Positions 39,701-54,552 are shown, counted from the stretch's first letter. The stretch: DNA of 64,000 nt from Callaeas wilsoni (GCA_013398955.1 VWPU01008506.1:104196-168195); one strand, 5' to 3'. Numbers and translations: made by a program. The notes: generated by a model not told the origin, from the sequence alone.

Positions 39701-42001
39701 TAACAGATGAACAGCTTGTTTTTGCTGATCATGCCCTTCATGATCTTAACATCCACAGAACTCTCACACAAATAAAATATTAAATCTCCTTTCCTTTCTT
39801 GTCAAGTCTCAGCAAGCACTCTTTATGAATCAGAATGTCACTTCTTTCTCAGTGAAGAAACAATTGCTAGCGACCAGCTCATCAGGTCATCAACTTCTGC
39901 TTACAATGCCAATTATTCGCAACTGTCTGAACTTCTCTGTAGTTAAGAATGGATATGTTGCCCAGATTTTACAGAAAAAGAGACTACAGTAAGGATAAAC
40001 ATTAAAAATTGCTTAGGGCTTGCTTTTTAGGAAGGAGGGAGGAAGAACAGGCCTAAAAATAACGCATCCATTTGTACCCATCAGGCTTTGAATTCATAGA
40101 GAATTGTGGAAAAGTACATTCATTGTACTAATCTATGCTTCAGTACAACATGACCATGCTGAGGGGTAGCGATTGCAATTTATGGGCAAACATAAACAAA
40201 AGGTATAGAGTTGAGTTTGCTACCATTAACAGCACCTACTGATCACAGCCCATCACACTTGCTGGCTACCCAATGCTACTTCACGCCATTTAGTAGTCCT
40301 TGCCACCTTCCTTTTCCCTGCTCCAAATTCACTACTTAACAATTAAAGCAGACTCAAATTTTTGTACTGGGGGTCAAGAGAAAAGGGACGTAACTGGGGG
40401 AATAAACAGGCTGCTGTAATTTTAATTCTGGAAATGTTATTATCCGGCTCAATTCAGGTCACAGATTAAAAACAGAGCTTCCAGGCAGGAAAATATGCCT
40501 TCCTTCATAAGCAAAACAACGAAAACCTAAAACAAAACAAGAACAAAGTACTTACATGTCACTTCTAATGATCTGCGTGTAATGAAAGGATGTCAACCTT
40601 TAGAAAGACACAATTCTATGAGACTCTAAAACAAGGTCAAGGAAACACACCCAAGTCAGCTAGTTACATACACACCAACTTCATTCCCCGTCTGAGGGGA
40701 AGGCAGTGCTCTGCATGACACAAGGCTCAGTAGCTAAATTGGTTCTCACTGAAGCCCAGGCCACAGGAGTTGTTTGCAGTCATCTGGATACCAAAAGGAA
40801 GGAAGCTGTCTGGTTCATCTTCTCCTTGTCCCACCTTTCCACTTCATGCAGAAGCAAGGCTTCGCTCCTTTGAGAAAGTAAAATTACAGACACCTACTTT
40901 GCAGCCTGTATGGACAACTGCTTCTCTGCTCCAAGTCTATGTGCAATATTGTTCTGTCCCAACTAGCAATAAAAATCCCACCAATAAACAAGGCAGCTGT
41001 CAGAAATCAAGTGCTTCACTTCCTTCTGCTATCCCAAAATCTAGCTAAATTGGGCTTTACATTCAGATGTTTAGCTTTCACCTAGCCATCCTCAAGAGGA
41101 TGCAAAGAAGTAGAATGCATGTAGTTAGTCAAGGAATATTCCAGTTGCAAAGTACCTTAAGAATATCCAGAGAATTGATTGTTAGAAGAACTTATTACCA
41201 AACTTGGTGAGGATCAGTAAGTAAATGACAAAAACTAATTTGCTTTCATTTTCATAACAAATCACCTACCAAGAAAATCAAAGAGCAAAAACACACAAAA
41301 AGCCCTCCAAACCTACACGTTGGGGGTAGGGGGGAGAAGGACACACACACTAAAAATTGGAAAAAAATCCAAGTTTCTTCCACAAAATAAAGAAAAAATA
41401 TATATATAATGAGACAATCAATTATACCTAGCTTGTGAAAGAAGCTTTTACATAATAATATTTGTAAATCTCTCTACTCACATTAGCAGTTATTAAAATT
41501 GATAACTGAGCAAACAGCTGCACACCACACCGCTTTAAACATCTCCCAAAATTACACCAGCTATGCCAGGAATCTTATTTTCTATTCTTTTCTATAAAGC
41601 AAAACTCCACCAAAATTGCAAACAATACAGAAATATTTGACCTTCTGAAAAAACATGTCACTTTTTTTGCTTGACACTTTCTGTAACACATTTCAAAAGA
41701 TCTGACAGTTTTGGCAAGCACACTTCAAATCAAAAATTGCCTGGTGCGTCGCATCAATTCGTCTTTCACAAAGTACTTATAAAAAATACAGAATTAAATA
41801 AACGGCTTAGAAGTTGGCCTAACATACCAAAAAATACAACTCTCCAACAAACTAAATACCAAATTTGAAGGAATGTTATCAAAAAGAAGGCAGCACCAAA
41901 GGCAGCCACTGGGAAGGCAGCTACTCAGAGCTCTAATGAGTCCAACAGTGACTGACACTACTATGTGTTATTCTTTCAACACTCTCTCCTTTAAGTAGGG
42001 A

Positions 42002-42020
42002 CATGCACACACACACACAG
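42002..42020. repeat. Short CA microsatellite
   Basis: About eight CA units lie in intron 1. Shorter CA runs are also seen near 5575 and 41341. Confidence 0.85.
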
Positions 42021-45000
42021 AGAACACACTTCCAAGATGGTAATAGATGAAGACAAATCAATAATGAAGTGAGATTTGACCAAGGGCAGTATTTTATGGA
42101 GATTTCTGTCTGCTACTTGTCACATCCTGCAGGAGACTTCATAGATTGACTAGAGAAGATGTGACCTTTGCTTGGTTTTTCTGCTACTTGCTACTACCAT
42201 ATCCACAAATGAATCAAATATATTCATTTGACAGCCTGGTTCTCATGAAACATAATGAGAGACTCGCAGCACATTCAGTCACCTAATATAATGCCCCCAC
42301 AACACACAGTCTCAGAGCCTGGAATTGCTGGGTTTGTATCAGCATTAAGATACAACAGAGTTTAAAGAAAACCACATCCCACTGAATTTGTGTGAGTCAG
42401 CCAGGTCTAAATCACAATTTTATCTGAAAATACTATCATCTGTAATCCAAATTCTCTGCAATTTGCAGCTACTAAATTTTAGGAATCCCAAACATAAACA
42501 CCCCTGAAAAAGGCTGTTGAACAAAAAGCTTATAATTAATTGAAATATCCCCACAACGCTCTCCGTCACCTCAGCAACTAGAGCTTGCCCACTGAACTAC
42601 ATTACTAGAAGGTCATAAAATGTATGAAGGGAGCAGTAAACTCTCACATAGTCACACCCTCTCTGTCTAATACACACGATCTTCCACTGGCCGCATCCTA
42701 AGCTTTATTATCACTTCTCTCTTATGGTGTACCAGTGATGAACTGAACCCTTATTTGCAGAGGTAAAGTTGGTTTACGTTTCCCTGACTTGTACCTCCCA
42801 ACTCTTCCTCTCTCTTCTCCAACAACTTGTATTCCTCACCAGTAAGAATTAACCCAGCACTACTGTTATTGAATATTATGTCCCATCTAGGAGAAGCACC
42901 TTCAGACGTCTGTAGATTTTTGGAGCTCTCTTTTGCTGCCAAGAATTACAGACTGTATACAGAAAAGCACTCAGCTATGAGAAAACTAATATGACCCAGA
43001 GCTTTTATGCCAGACCTGATGTTAGTTAGGATTTCACCTGGAGATAAAATACGTTCAGGGACTGAAATATTAATGAAACAAACAACAAAGGCACAGGGAG
43101 TGACAGTGACCCTGGACAACAGCATAAACGCTGAAGCTGAGAAGGAGAGAAGCACTGGATGACAAACCAAGAGATAGCCTAACACCTCCAGGCATGAATA
43201 TCAGGCAAACTACTCAGGCAATGAGACCACAAAACAGCAAAGAGACTGCAAATAGAAGTAGCTCAAATTACAAGACTACTCTAGCTTCAATCAGAGCAGC
43301 TGTAGAGTAGTGCAGCTACTTTCAAGTACTGCTTTTTGCTCAATTTAACAAGGAAAGTATAGAAATTAGGAGTCTCATTCAAGGCATATCTTAAGACAGT
43401 TACAGAGACAAAAGGAGCCTGTTATCTCAGCCCAAACTATTTGGCCTGCATGTCTCCACGTTAAAAGCCAGGGAAATTATCTATGTAGGTAAACCCTAAT
43501 GTTCCTCATGGGTGAATATGGTCCCATATTCAACAGTAACAGCCTGTAGTGCTAGGTCAGAAATCTTCAGGGAGTTGACCTGCACATAAATAAAAAGGAG
43601 TAAATGTCAATGCCAGCAAAATGGCCATTGGAGTTCTTTCAATTTCATTTTTACTGCTTACTGGAAACCAAAGTTGCTTTAAGACACACCGTAAAAACCT
43701 CAAAGTCAGAGGAAGGACATGCGACTCTATTGAAAATTCTATTCTAGCAACTGCACTATTTTGAATATAGTAATTATTGAACTAAATAGCTAAATCACTG
43801 AGCTATCTTCACTATACTCTCTCCTCATTTTTTATTTTTGAACATGAAACATAGAAGTTTAGATAGGATTTATAAACCCTCAATAAAAAGACGTCACCAA
43901 CCTAAAAGTTTTCAATAGAAAGATGTTGCTGAAAATTAATTAGAACAGTCAAATGTCATGATTTATTCAGACAGAACATCATTTTTTCTACAACCACTCT
44001 GCTGCCAACAAGCAAGAGACAATCTACAGTGGAAATGAAGTGCAGGGAAGAAGGAGCAGACAAGCAGAACATTCTGGCAATGGGATGTGCCAAAAGCTTT
44101 TCATTAAATCTACCTAAAACTAAATAAACAGAAGTCTGAAGAATCATTTGACACTGTAGACTAAAAAAGCACTTTAACAGCTAGACTTCCAATCACCATC
44201 CAGAACAAAACACCCTCCTGCACTGGATTGCACATACATCAGGCTAATTATTAGGTTAGTGAAAACTGAAGAGTTTTGCTACTTCTCACCAATTTCAGAG
44301 ATATCTAATTCTGTTCAAGTCACTGATACGAAATTCTAAAGAATATGACACTCCCCTGAAAACTAAAACCCTTTCAAAAACTATACTTAATCTTATTTAC
44401 ATTTTATGTAATCTCCATGGATGAAGATTTAGGAAATCAGCATAGACATCCTTTTATCATTGCTTGCATTCTACGTGAACAATTCCATTCCAAAACTACT
44501 TTACTGAAGAAAATACATGAAGTAGCTTAGGTATTTCTCAATATATGTAATTGCTTTATGATCAGTTAACTAAAATGAAGGGGGGAAAAGCAGGTTAAAC
44601 ATTAAGATGCGAGTCCAACTTGTATCTCCAAACTCCAATCACTTGATTTAGGCAGAAACATGTTTACACCGCAGCAATGGTGCAAAATTAACAGCAACTG
44701 TTCCCCCCAAATCTCAATAAAGTGTTAAATAAAGTAATTGGGTAAAGTGAAAAAAGCAGCCCTTAAAAGGCAGAAATTACATCAGTTGTAAATTCTCTCT
44801 CTCACTCCTCAAGGAAGAATTACTGACTTGCTCTTTAAAAACCTAGTTCAGTTGTACTAGCCTTCCCCTATTTGATGTCATGCAGAGCTACTGCTCTGTC
44901 ACCTTCCCTTCTCTGTCCCTGTCACTGCCTAGTGGGAGCACACAGCAAGTATACATCCCAGCATAGCCAATCCAGGAATGAGAGCTGGAGTCAGAATAAC

Positions 45001-48000
45001 ACAGCCAGGCCAGTCTTTGGGTAGAAGGGGAACTTTGCAGAGTCATGCATACAGCAGGAAAAAAACCAATTCCTCTGCAACTACAAACATCACATGGAAG
45101 CCACTGGATTTTCAGTATTTTCAGCTGTAGGTCTGTGTGGATACACTTCACCCCAGGCCGTAATTTGGTACAGGCTGACTAAGAAGGTGCCTCAAGAAAA
45201 ATATTTCAAAAGGTGGTTTCAAAACCCAAAAATCCAAGAAACCAAAGTACATAAGATAACAGCTAAAATGAAAACACCCATCTGGTTTACACTATTGCCA
45301 AGCAGCCAACTACTTCACTGCATAAATATTACTATCAGCATGGATCCAGCTGGAGCTCTCCCTGAACTACAGCTGAACTGCATGCCAGGTGACTCTCCCC
45401 TTGAGCAGGGATGCCTCTCAAGGTTTAAGATTCCTTACTTGACCAAGAGATCCTTTCTCATGCAAAGCACAGAGATCCCTTACGTGTGACAGAGTTTTGG
45501 AGACAGACTGATAGCATGCTGAGCTAACTCTAATGAAACATTGCAAATACACATAGATGCTTAATATTATTATATTGATATTGTACAAATAATTCCATTA
45601 CAGATAAACTTTTGCCCAAGTCTGAGACTAAGACTGGATCCAGCTCCACGTATTCTCCATGAGGAGTTAAGAAAGGAAGGGGGTCCCCTCTGAACCTTGT
45701 GATTTAACATGAGGGTTCGCCTTTCTCTTTGCATCTCTGGTCTACGTGTGAATTATTCTAACTTGATTCTGATTCAGCTTTACTGTGTATGTTTCTTCCA
45801 TTCAGTAATTAATAAGGTGAACCTTGCCATCAAACTTATTGAACCTTGTCAAACCATTGCTAAACCTGTTTTAATTCCACCAAATTTATTTAACTCTGTC
45901 AATTTCTTATTTTGCCTCAGTAAAACGTATTGCTGCTTCTCTCTTTTGAGTGAGGTGCATATTGTACTCGCCCACGACAAGGTCACGTGCATCTGTGATT
46001 GTACACAGCAGTCCTGACTTGACAGCACAGATAAGCTCATTTGTTGCCCCATTACCAACTTTCAACTACCCCAAACTCCTGGGAAGTAAGCTTTTATGCA
46101 ATTATGTGCAACTACTTTCTCCCAGACTGAAAACACAGCCTGCCCCACAACAACAACTACTTTACTAATAAGAATCTTAAACAGGTAGTAAAAAAAACCC
46201 AATAGTAAGAACAATTTGTACCACTCAGCACCAGCAGTCCTGCCAAATCAGTTTCCACTGTGGTCACATCTTAAAATTACAAAACTCCTTTTTGCAGGAG
46301 CCTCCCCACATTACATTACATATGTTTCTGTCAAATCCCCTGTTGTATCTTACTGAATTACTGAGAAGAGTCACGGTGGCTGATCAGCTGGCAGGTAAGT
46401 ACTTTCAAATTAAATTTGACATCATTCTTAATAGAAAAGCAATAGGTCTGCTCTACAAAAGTTAAAATCACTAGTAACTCTTTTAAAGCTTAACAATTTC
46501 TGCTGTCATTCCTATAGTTACAGTCACGCTACTATTAAAAATAATTTGGGAATTTCTGATCTAATTAACCCTCCCACACAAAAATAACTCCTTTGCAATA
46601 ACTGAAACTATGAGCTCTTGAGCTATGAACAGCTATGAATCAACAGCTTCAAAAGGAAGGTTTAAATTCCTCCCTTTTGCAATAAACTAGCAATTGGGTA
46701 TTAGATAAATTAGGCCAATAATGACAATATTATAGCAAAATCAAATTAAACGTGCTGACAGTGTCTCTGCTTATCAATGGCATAAAGCAGAATGACCTGC
46801 CTGGAAGAGATAAAACTATGAAACAATTAACTAACTTAATGAGACAAATAAAACATCTCTTAGTCTGCTTCTAGATCAACTTCAGATTTTTATGGTCTCT
46901 CAGGTCAGGTTTGTGCTCTCCTCTTTAGGCAAAGGTAGAAACCAGCATTAAATACAGCAAAACAGCAGGCTTTTTTCCACATGAAAGGAAGGAACATCGA
47001 GTTGTGAGATATCTATTAGACTTGAAGTCTAATGGTTCTTTTAATAGCTGAAACCTCAATCTTACTTTTAGTGCCTGAACATCTAGGCTACATTTCAAAC
47101 TTCTTCATGAACCTCCACAGTCATGAAAATGAAATGCTACAGGGAAATTTGGAAGAAGGAAAGTTGTTATAGCTTAACCATTTCCTCAACTAGCAGACAC
47201 AAGCAGTATGTTTTCCTTCAGTTACCAAAAGTCCACAGCTTTAAAAAACAGAAGCAAGCAAAATTACTCAACCACAAAAAGTTCTCTTCAGTAATGACTT
47301 AGAATTTATTTCAATGTCTTTCCTGCACATGTAGTTTAAAGAGTTCTTCAGTCTAGCTTTTTTCCTTGTCCCTAATTATGATTAAAAAATCAATGGTGTG
47401 TTAAGTACTTCTCTACTTCTCCACTTGTTTGTAGTCTTTCTTTAGTTTATTATCAAATGTTATCAGCTGTTTGCAACAGTCTTAATAGATGCTGCTCCTT
47501 AGCTGATATTTTCTCTTACCTGACACCACAAATAGACAACATATGACTTACTTCCACTTCTTCCTTCCCCAATAAAATAACTCCTCTTGCTCATTGTATC
47601 TGAGACAGCCAGATTTCCATCAGAAATGCTCGAGCAGAAAAAAGAGGGGCAAGGAAAAGTCCAAAAAGAAATATCCCAACTGAAAACTTGAACTACAGAG
47701 AGACACTTTTTTTTAACAGCCATTTCAAAAAACTTACTATTTCTCAAAATAAAACATTTTAAAGAACTATTACTCATTCACTTCATGGAGCACAAACTGT
47801 TTAGTGTCTTTCCTAACAGCAATTTGACATTTGAAGGTCACTCCTGCTCTGCAGTGCTCTTTGGTACCCTACTATCGTGCCTTCACCACACTCCTCAGTA
47901 CTCACACCAGTCCTGCACTGCAGCATTTGACAAGGTACCCTTCTCTGCTTTTCATTTCGAACACTGACAAGCAGGCAGCATAATAAAAGAACAGTAAAAA

Positions 48001-49669
48001 AAAAACAACACCCCAAACAAACAAAACCAAAAAAACCCACAAATTAGTTGTAGAAAAAACTTCTTAATAACAGACTAAAATACCAGCAATAATTTTAGGC
48101 ATATTCTTAGACTCCTCTAAGAGTAAACTTCGTGCCTGCTGTTAGAACTGCAGTAGCCAGCTTGCCTACTATGCAGTCTCTGAAAGAATGAAAGAGCAGA
48201 TAACAATGCACAAAAAGAATTTCAGGAAAAAATTTGATAGCAGAGATTTCAAGAAACAGAACTTTTTTCCTGTAAAGAGAAAGACAAAAGTTGGTTTCAT
48301 TTTTTCCTTCAGCAGTATAAACATGACACAATTTAAGTGAACCTTTGAACCCTCTATTGGCAAATCTGTACAGAAAGAAGGTGTGAGGGGAGTGGAATAA
48401 ACTAACTCAGAAGTGTAAAATACTCTTTTAAACAGAAGAGACCCATCCAAGAGTCCAAGTACCTAACAGAAGTCAATATCACCAACAAACCAAAAACGTA
48501 AGACAGAACAAATGGCAGTAATAAATCGCCAGAGCAGAAACAGTTTTCACATTTCCAGAACCAAGTTAATTTCATAATTCTATTATTTTTCTCTTTAAAA
48601 GCAGGCAATTCAGCATTCTAATAATTGAATGCAGTTGACGGAATTATTTAATGAACGTTAACTCAACATGAATACTCAGAGTAGGTATTTTCAGTCTCTC
48701 AGACATCTGTTCCTGATGTCCTGACACCATCTCAAGTAAAAAATATCTATGAGAAACTGCACTATATTTTTGCCTATACCAGCTGCTTTCTCTATTACTA
48801 GTGACAGTTCCACTAAGCTTTTCAGCTCCCTCAGTTGAGACACCTATTCCCACCTCTTGTGCTCAATCTGTTCAAGTGCCACTTCTGAAAAATCAATTTT
48901 TAAGCTCAAGGGGAATAAAACCTACAAAAAAGCATCATGTCATTACCATTCTCTCTGGAACCTGAGGCCACAGCTCATCTACCTCTAATTTTTAGCACTT
49001 GTAATATTTTCATATCTGACCTCCTTACTTTCAAATGTTAATACTTCTCCTCAGTCCATCTCCTATAGCATTACTCCCCTCTACACTTGCTGTCACAGTA
49101 AAGATCAAATAAACGGGAGAGAGCTCCTTAGAACATGGAAAGGAGGACAGGCGGACTTGTATCACTTACCCGATCCTACAGAAAAGCTTAATATTCCACT
49201 GTTTGTTCAGCTCAAGGAGCAAGACTACAGCTGGCAGCTGCTCAGCTCTTCTCCTCAAGGCTTTAATTCTTCCATTTAAAAACTAGCGTAGAGAAAAGAT
49301 AAGAATCTAAGTTATGAGCAGCTATAAGCTGCTCCAGTCTGCTTAGACCATCCAGCTATTTTCTGCAGCTCGTCCCTCAACTCGGGGATTCCCACTAGAA
49401 GCCCTGTGCCCAAGGAGCAGCCACCTAAGCCTCCCACCAGTTTTCAGTCATCTGACCCCTCTACAAAAGGCCAAAGCACAGGGAGACACTTACAACCCTC
49501 TTCCCTCACAGACAGGAGCACAGTGTGCTACAGCAAGCCCTGAGCTATATTTAAACAATCTGCCAGCCTTCTGGTTCACAGCACAGCAAAATTATAGTAT
49601 GTCACAGAATTTCCTTTGGCCAACAGCATTTAAACCACCGAATGAAGTAAGCTGTGCCATGCCTGTAGC

Positions 49670-49880
49670 CTATGCTTTGGGCGCAGGGGCCGTGAATGAG
49701 CTCAGTGCAGCTGAACAGCTCACACCGGCGAGCTCACAGGCGCGGATGAACCGCGGGCCGCGGAGCGCTGAGCGCACCACGGCAGGGCTGCGGGCAGCCA
49801 GCGCAAACACCACCGCAAGATGCTCCGGAGCGCCGCGGAACGCAGGCATCACCTGCCTACACGCCGTGAGCAGCACAGAG
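49670..49880. promoter_or_regulatory. Orphan CpG-rich patch inside intron 1
   Basis: About 200 bases hold roughly 25 CpG dinucleotides with GC-rich runs such as CGCGGGCCGCGGAGCGC. The flanks are AT-rich and nearly CpG-free. Open frames cross it on both strands (plus 49599-50063, minus 49670-49876), which is common in GC-rich DNA where stop codons are rare. GTGAGC at 49866-49871 would be a good plus-strand splice donor at its right end. It could be an alternative or antisense promoter with first exon, an enhancer CpG island, or a GC-rich insertion. It matches no gene that I recognise. Confidence 0.6.
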
Positions 49881-50720
49881 CATGCCAGGACACAAAGGCT
49901 GGAAAAGCTCTGGATTACCAGAAAGCTGCAGAATCAAACCAGCAGTTTGCACCCCCGAGCCCCTGGCAAGGACAGAGCAGCTGAACATGGCTATCTCAAC
50001 CCAGAGGTTATCAATTGCTCACTGCAACCTATTCTCACATTTGTGAGCTCTGCTCACATCTGAGAGCTCTTCTTTAAGATATTAGCTGTTCTCACAGCTT
50101 CTTACTACTATCAAGTCTAAATTAGTATCTTAATTAGAAAAGAAGGATAAGAGTACCAGTGCTTTTCCCAGCATAATTACATTTTCACTAGGGTTTTTAC
50201 TATCAAAATATAATGACTAGGGGGAAAACTAGCAGTCCTGTTTAGCAAGTTATTTAATGACATAAGAAAACCAAGGAATTAGAAGTTTCTGGTATTCCAG
50301 TCTCTGGCTGTGTTTTTCCCATCCAGGAGCAAAGAGACCCAGCTAGATAGAACTACTCCCAGATCAGGTGTCCCAGCTTTCACTTCTGGGGAAAATTGTC
50401 AACTTTCCCCTAACCAGTGACATTTGGGACTTGGGAGGAGAAGAGGTAATTCTGAAATAAGCCTCAAAAGCACTTTTAGATTAAAGTGCCCTCCCAGAGA
50501 GAAAGAGAGAGAGAAAAGAAGGAATAGAAAAGAAAAATATGAAGCGCACATTTTATCAGCAGCCTCCAGATCCCTTGCACTATCTCCCTGATGATGACTT
50601 TACTTGGCACAATAAACTGCATTCCTTATGGGGTGTGGAACAATTGCAGACATACTGTAGGATGGCTGGTAAGCATTAAATGTATACATAGACTTAACCA
50701 GACAGGACCTGCATCAGAAT

Positions 50721-50764
50721 CTGCAGTTTTTACAAACAGAAACTGCAGTTTTTATAAACAGAAC
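50721..50764. repeat. 22-bp tandem duplication, nearly perfect
   Basis: CTGCAGTTTTTACAAACAGA and its neighbour CTGCAGTTTTTATAAACAGA are the cores of two adjacent 22-base copies that differ by C/T at one place and at the last base. It lies in intron 1 and no function is evident. Confidence 0.9.
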
Positions 50765-53700
50765 ATGGAATCACAGAAATGCCTTAGGATGTTCAAAATA
50801 GCTTGAAAAAAACAAAAGAGAACAGAGGTACTGGCAGCAGAAGGGTGGACAGGGAAGTATAGCACGATTACATAGCTAATTTTAAAAAAATTAATAGAAT
50901 TTTACATAGTGATCTTCTACAAAAGGAAGTAACTGTATTAATAAAGATTGTCATACTATAGAAGAATTTTTTTTTCTCAGTACATGTTATGTTAAGGACA
51001 GGTAAGCATTTCATTTGTTTTTAAAATGACAGAAAAAGTTTCAAGTATATTCAAGACTACTCCTAGTATATTTTCAGATCCATTAGATTTCAGGTTGACA
51101 TCTTTTCAATAATCAGAAGCTACTTTGTTGAAGCCAACTTTTTAAGAACAAGAACCTGTCAAAGAAAGATACTGACCGTACTGTATTACAATAATGCAAT
51201 CCAGAGAGGTTCAAAGCATAACCACATCCCATTGATGGATATTACTGCATAAATTTTCAATTAGCTGCCTTGAGTCAGCAGAGTTTTACTTAGGTTGTAT
51301 CACAGTTCACCAACTTCTTTGCCAGACCTTCAGAGCTCATCCTTGTTTTGCAATGCCCTGTCCTCAGCAAGAATCATTGCCAGGAGATAGAAACTCTTCA
51401 CTGTTACTTTCTAGTCTGCAGCTAAAAATATAAAGGAATAAAAGACCTCAAGAAATAATAACCTTCCTGTAAACTGAAAAATTAATGTTTAGATTTGAAA
51501 ACCATCTCGTAATCAATCAATGAGAGTCATTTGTAGACCTCACCGTTACACCAAGAAAAGAAAAACAATATATATATTTAATCTAGCAATCATTTAATGA
51601 GGAAAGATGTGATCAGTTAGAGATCCAGCACCTTTTATTCTAACCTCAGGAATTTTAAGCATCACATCTGATGCTTGAAATTTTGTGACGTACCTATGGT
51701 GTTTTCAGATGAAAAATAAAAACTTTTTTAAAAATCACCTTTGGGTTTTTTAAGATGACATTATCATCACAAAATACGGTGTTAAGAGTTTAAACAATAG
51801 AACAGTTGTGCTGCAAACCAGTTTTAGTAAGTATTTTATTTTTATTGAGTAATGCATTGCAGTACTGACAGACACAAGCTCAAGGGTGCAAGCTTTTTTT
51901 TTTTCCTTAACCATTTCTAATAAAACAGGAAGTGAAATAGTTTGAAACACCTTTTATCGGAAGTGTGCATATCTTCATCAATCTAGGTCATCAGAGTTAC
52001 AACGCCTATACAAAGCTTCTGTATTCAGGAATCTGGCTCTCTGATACTTGCCTCACATTCATTTAGCTATTTTTGGCTTGTGGACATATCTCCATTACTC
52101 ACATGACTTATGTGGAAGAAACTCATAATAAGAAGATCTGATTACTACCTGTGAAAGGAAAACAAAAATTTTAAAGGTCATTTCCAGAAGAAAAAGATGT
52201 ATACACGATGCCAGGAGACACCAGTCCTCAAACTAATTCTTCATTCCTCCATTCTACTCTGTACTTCTTATATAATTAATTGAGGGTATATTCTCTACAG
52301 ATGTTCTAGACACAAAGTATTATGATATATTCTAAGTGAATACATGAAATGCCAGATAGTTTCTAGCAGGCAAATGCCTTCTGAACACATCTATTTCAAC
52401 AATAATTTTTGTGCAAGTTGATGGAATAAAACATCTGGTTTTAAATTTGTTCTGTGCTTTTTTACTGCAGTGGTTATAGCAGCCGTTATTTTCACTTTCA
52501 AAATGCAGATAATTTATCATCTAGATTCTCAAACTTGAACCACATGAATGTTGGCATGTCTCCCAGCTGTAAGTTTCATTTAAAATATTATTTCACTGGC
52601 AAAACCTGTTGAAGAAATATTCATTTCACTGTCATATACAAGGGGCTGAGAACTCACCTATGTTATACTAATGCCATTTTTGTGAACTGCTTTACTTCTT
52701 ATATATAGGGAGAGACATACAGAAGGAAAAAAAAAGAAGCAAAAGGCAAGTTAAGGTCCTACTTTGGGAATTTTTGAAGTTCTCAATTTTCTGTCTTCCT
52801 TTCTGTTTGTTCTTCCTAGCATTTGAAATTTTTCTTTTCATCCACAGTCTAAAAAGTTCTCATTTGGGAAGAACGAACATATCCAATGCAGTATTTTCTT
52901 TACACATCATATGGGAGAAAATACAATATACAAAGTAAGAATCTTGATAACAAGATCAGCATGCTGGTTTCCTTCCAGCTCTTCTGCACCCAGCTTGTTC
53001 AAATGAAGCTTTGCAGAAACCAGACTTTTCTTATATCATCTTAAAATAGTTGGGACTTTTCAGCTTTCCGTGCCAATACTTTACAATCCAATAGTGTTTC
53101 CCTTGCCTTTACTCTTAGTACTATTAATTCATTGACCGAAATGAGAAGTTTAAGTTTCTATGTTTGGTCTTTATCCTGACGGCTTATGTGCAGCCATCTT
53201 TACCAAGTATCTTGTCAACACTGTCTCTTAGAAACATACATATAGAGTCCATAGAATCCGTAAGAGGGTGGTTTCATCAATATGTTGCAAGATATGCAGA
53301 GCATTAGCCTTGATCCTTCTGAAGAAAGAGTATTCAGATTTCTAAGCAACCATCCCTTCTGAAGATCCTTATGCGTCAGGTTGCTGCTTTGTAATTTTTT
53401 TTTTTCTAGAAATACTGTTCTACAGAAATCCAGATGATCACTGTTCTAACCTAAAATGAAGAAACAATACTTATAACCTTTAACAAGAAAATAGTTTCAT
53501 CATCACAGACGCTTGAATTCTCATATAAACAATACTGTGTTTAAAAGGGCAAAGGTAAGTCTGGCATGTTAATATACATCTAGGTGGACACTGTCAGTAG
53601 CTTCTTGTGGCTGCTATTCACATCAGTCCTCTACTTGCCTGAAATTAGCTCTGCTACAGAAGGTGGCAAAGGGAAGAAAGCAAAACCAGAATAATCCTCA

Positions 53701-53937
53701 CTACACATTCTGCAAGTTAAAAAATACTACTTTCTTCACTACTTCTTGTGTGCCATTCTTAATGGTAGTATTAAAATGTATAAATAAGAGCAAATTCTCT
53801 CACTTGGGTTTTCAAGACTTCCTTCTGAATTCATGCTACACAATTTCCAGACTTTTTTTTTAAAGAAGGAAAGGTCTAGCCTTGTGTTGTCTTCAGCTGA
53901 GCATCTACTTCTGTCTCACCCCTGTTTCTTCCCTTTC

Positions 53938-54250
53938 ACGGAATCACAGAATGGTTTGGATTGGAAGGGACCTTAAAGATCATCCAGTTCCAATCCCCTT
54001 GCCATTGCGGGGGAGACCTTTCACTAGACCAGGTTGTTCAAAGCCCCACCCAACTTGGCCTTTAACACTTCCAGGGATGGGGCATCCACAACTTCTCTGT
54101 GCAACCTGTGCCAGTGCCTTGTCACTCTCACAGTAAAGAATTTCTTCCCAACATCTAATCTAAACCTACTCTGTTTCAGTGTGAAACTATTCCCTCTTAT
54201 CCTGTCACTACATGTGCTTTGCCTTCATCAGTCCATCCTCCAGAGGTTTT
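53938..54250 (-). mobile_element. CR1 LINE 3' fragment (5'-truncated)
   Basis: The left end reads AATCACAGAATGGTTTGG, the reverse complement of the 3' terminus of avian CR1 elements. It is followed by GGGACCTTAAAGATCATCCA, CACTAGACCAGGTTGTTCAA, CCAGGGATGGGGCATCCACA and CACAGTAAAGAATTTCTTCC, all standard CR1 3'-region phrases. The element therefore lies on the minus strand with its 3' end at the left. Recognisable homology fades at about 54215-54250, the typical 5' truncation. It belongs to the dominant LINE of birds and non-avian reptiles. It still matches remembered consensus phrases well, so it is not very old. Short open frames in it are not functional. Confidence 0.94.
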
Positions 54251-54526
54251 AACTTTAACCCTTTTCTAAAACTCTCCAGTCATTCTACTCTTTTCTTTCC
54301 TCCCTCATTCTATTGCCAAACTACCCTTTCCTTGTACTTGCGTAATAAAAACAGGATGAAGTTTGATACACAAACACAATGACCATAAAACAAAGCTCAC
54401 TAAGCAGGTAAGATAAAACAGGAGAAAAGTAGAGGTGAAGAAAGGAGATACAAAACCCACACTATACTTTACGGTGTGGAAGGCAAACCTTTCAGCTCAA
54501 AAACAACCAAAAGAAAAACATCAAAA

Positions 54527-54552
54527 CCAAACCAACCAACCAACCAACCAAC
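54527..54552. repeat. CCAA tetranucleotide microsatellite
   Basis: About six CCAA units occur in an A/C-rich stretch in intron 1, between the CR1 tail and the second LTR scrap. Confidence 0.9.

Noticed and set aside
45094..45489. 131-codon open frame on the plus strand
   Set aside because: No motif or family is recognised, it has no exon-like borders, and one frame of this length is expected by chance in 64 kb.
50766..50790. GAATCACAGAAATGCC, resembling a CR1 end
   Set aside because: Only about 15 bases resemble CR1 and the following bases do not continue the match.
53882..54252. Open frames of 84 and 72 codons on the plus strand
   Set aside because: They fall on the antisense of a CR1 3' fragment and are not coding.
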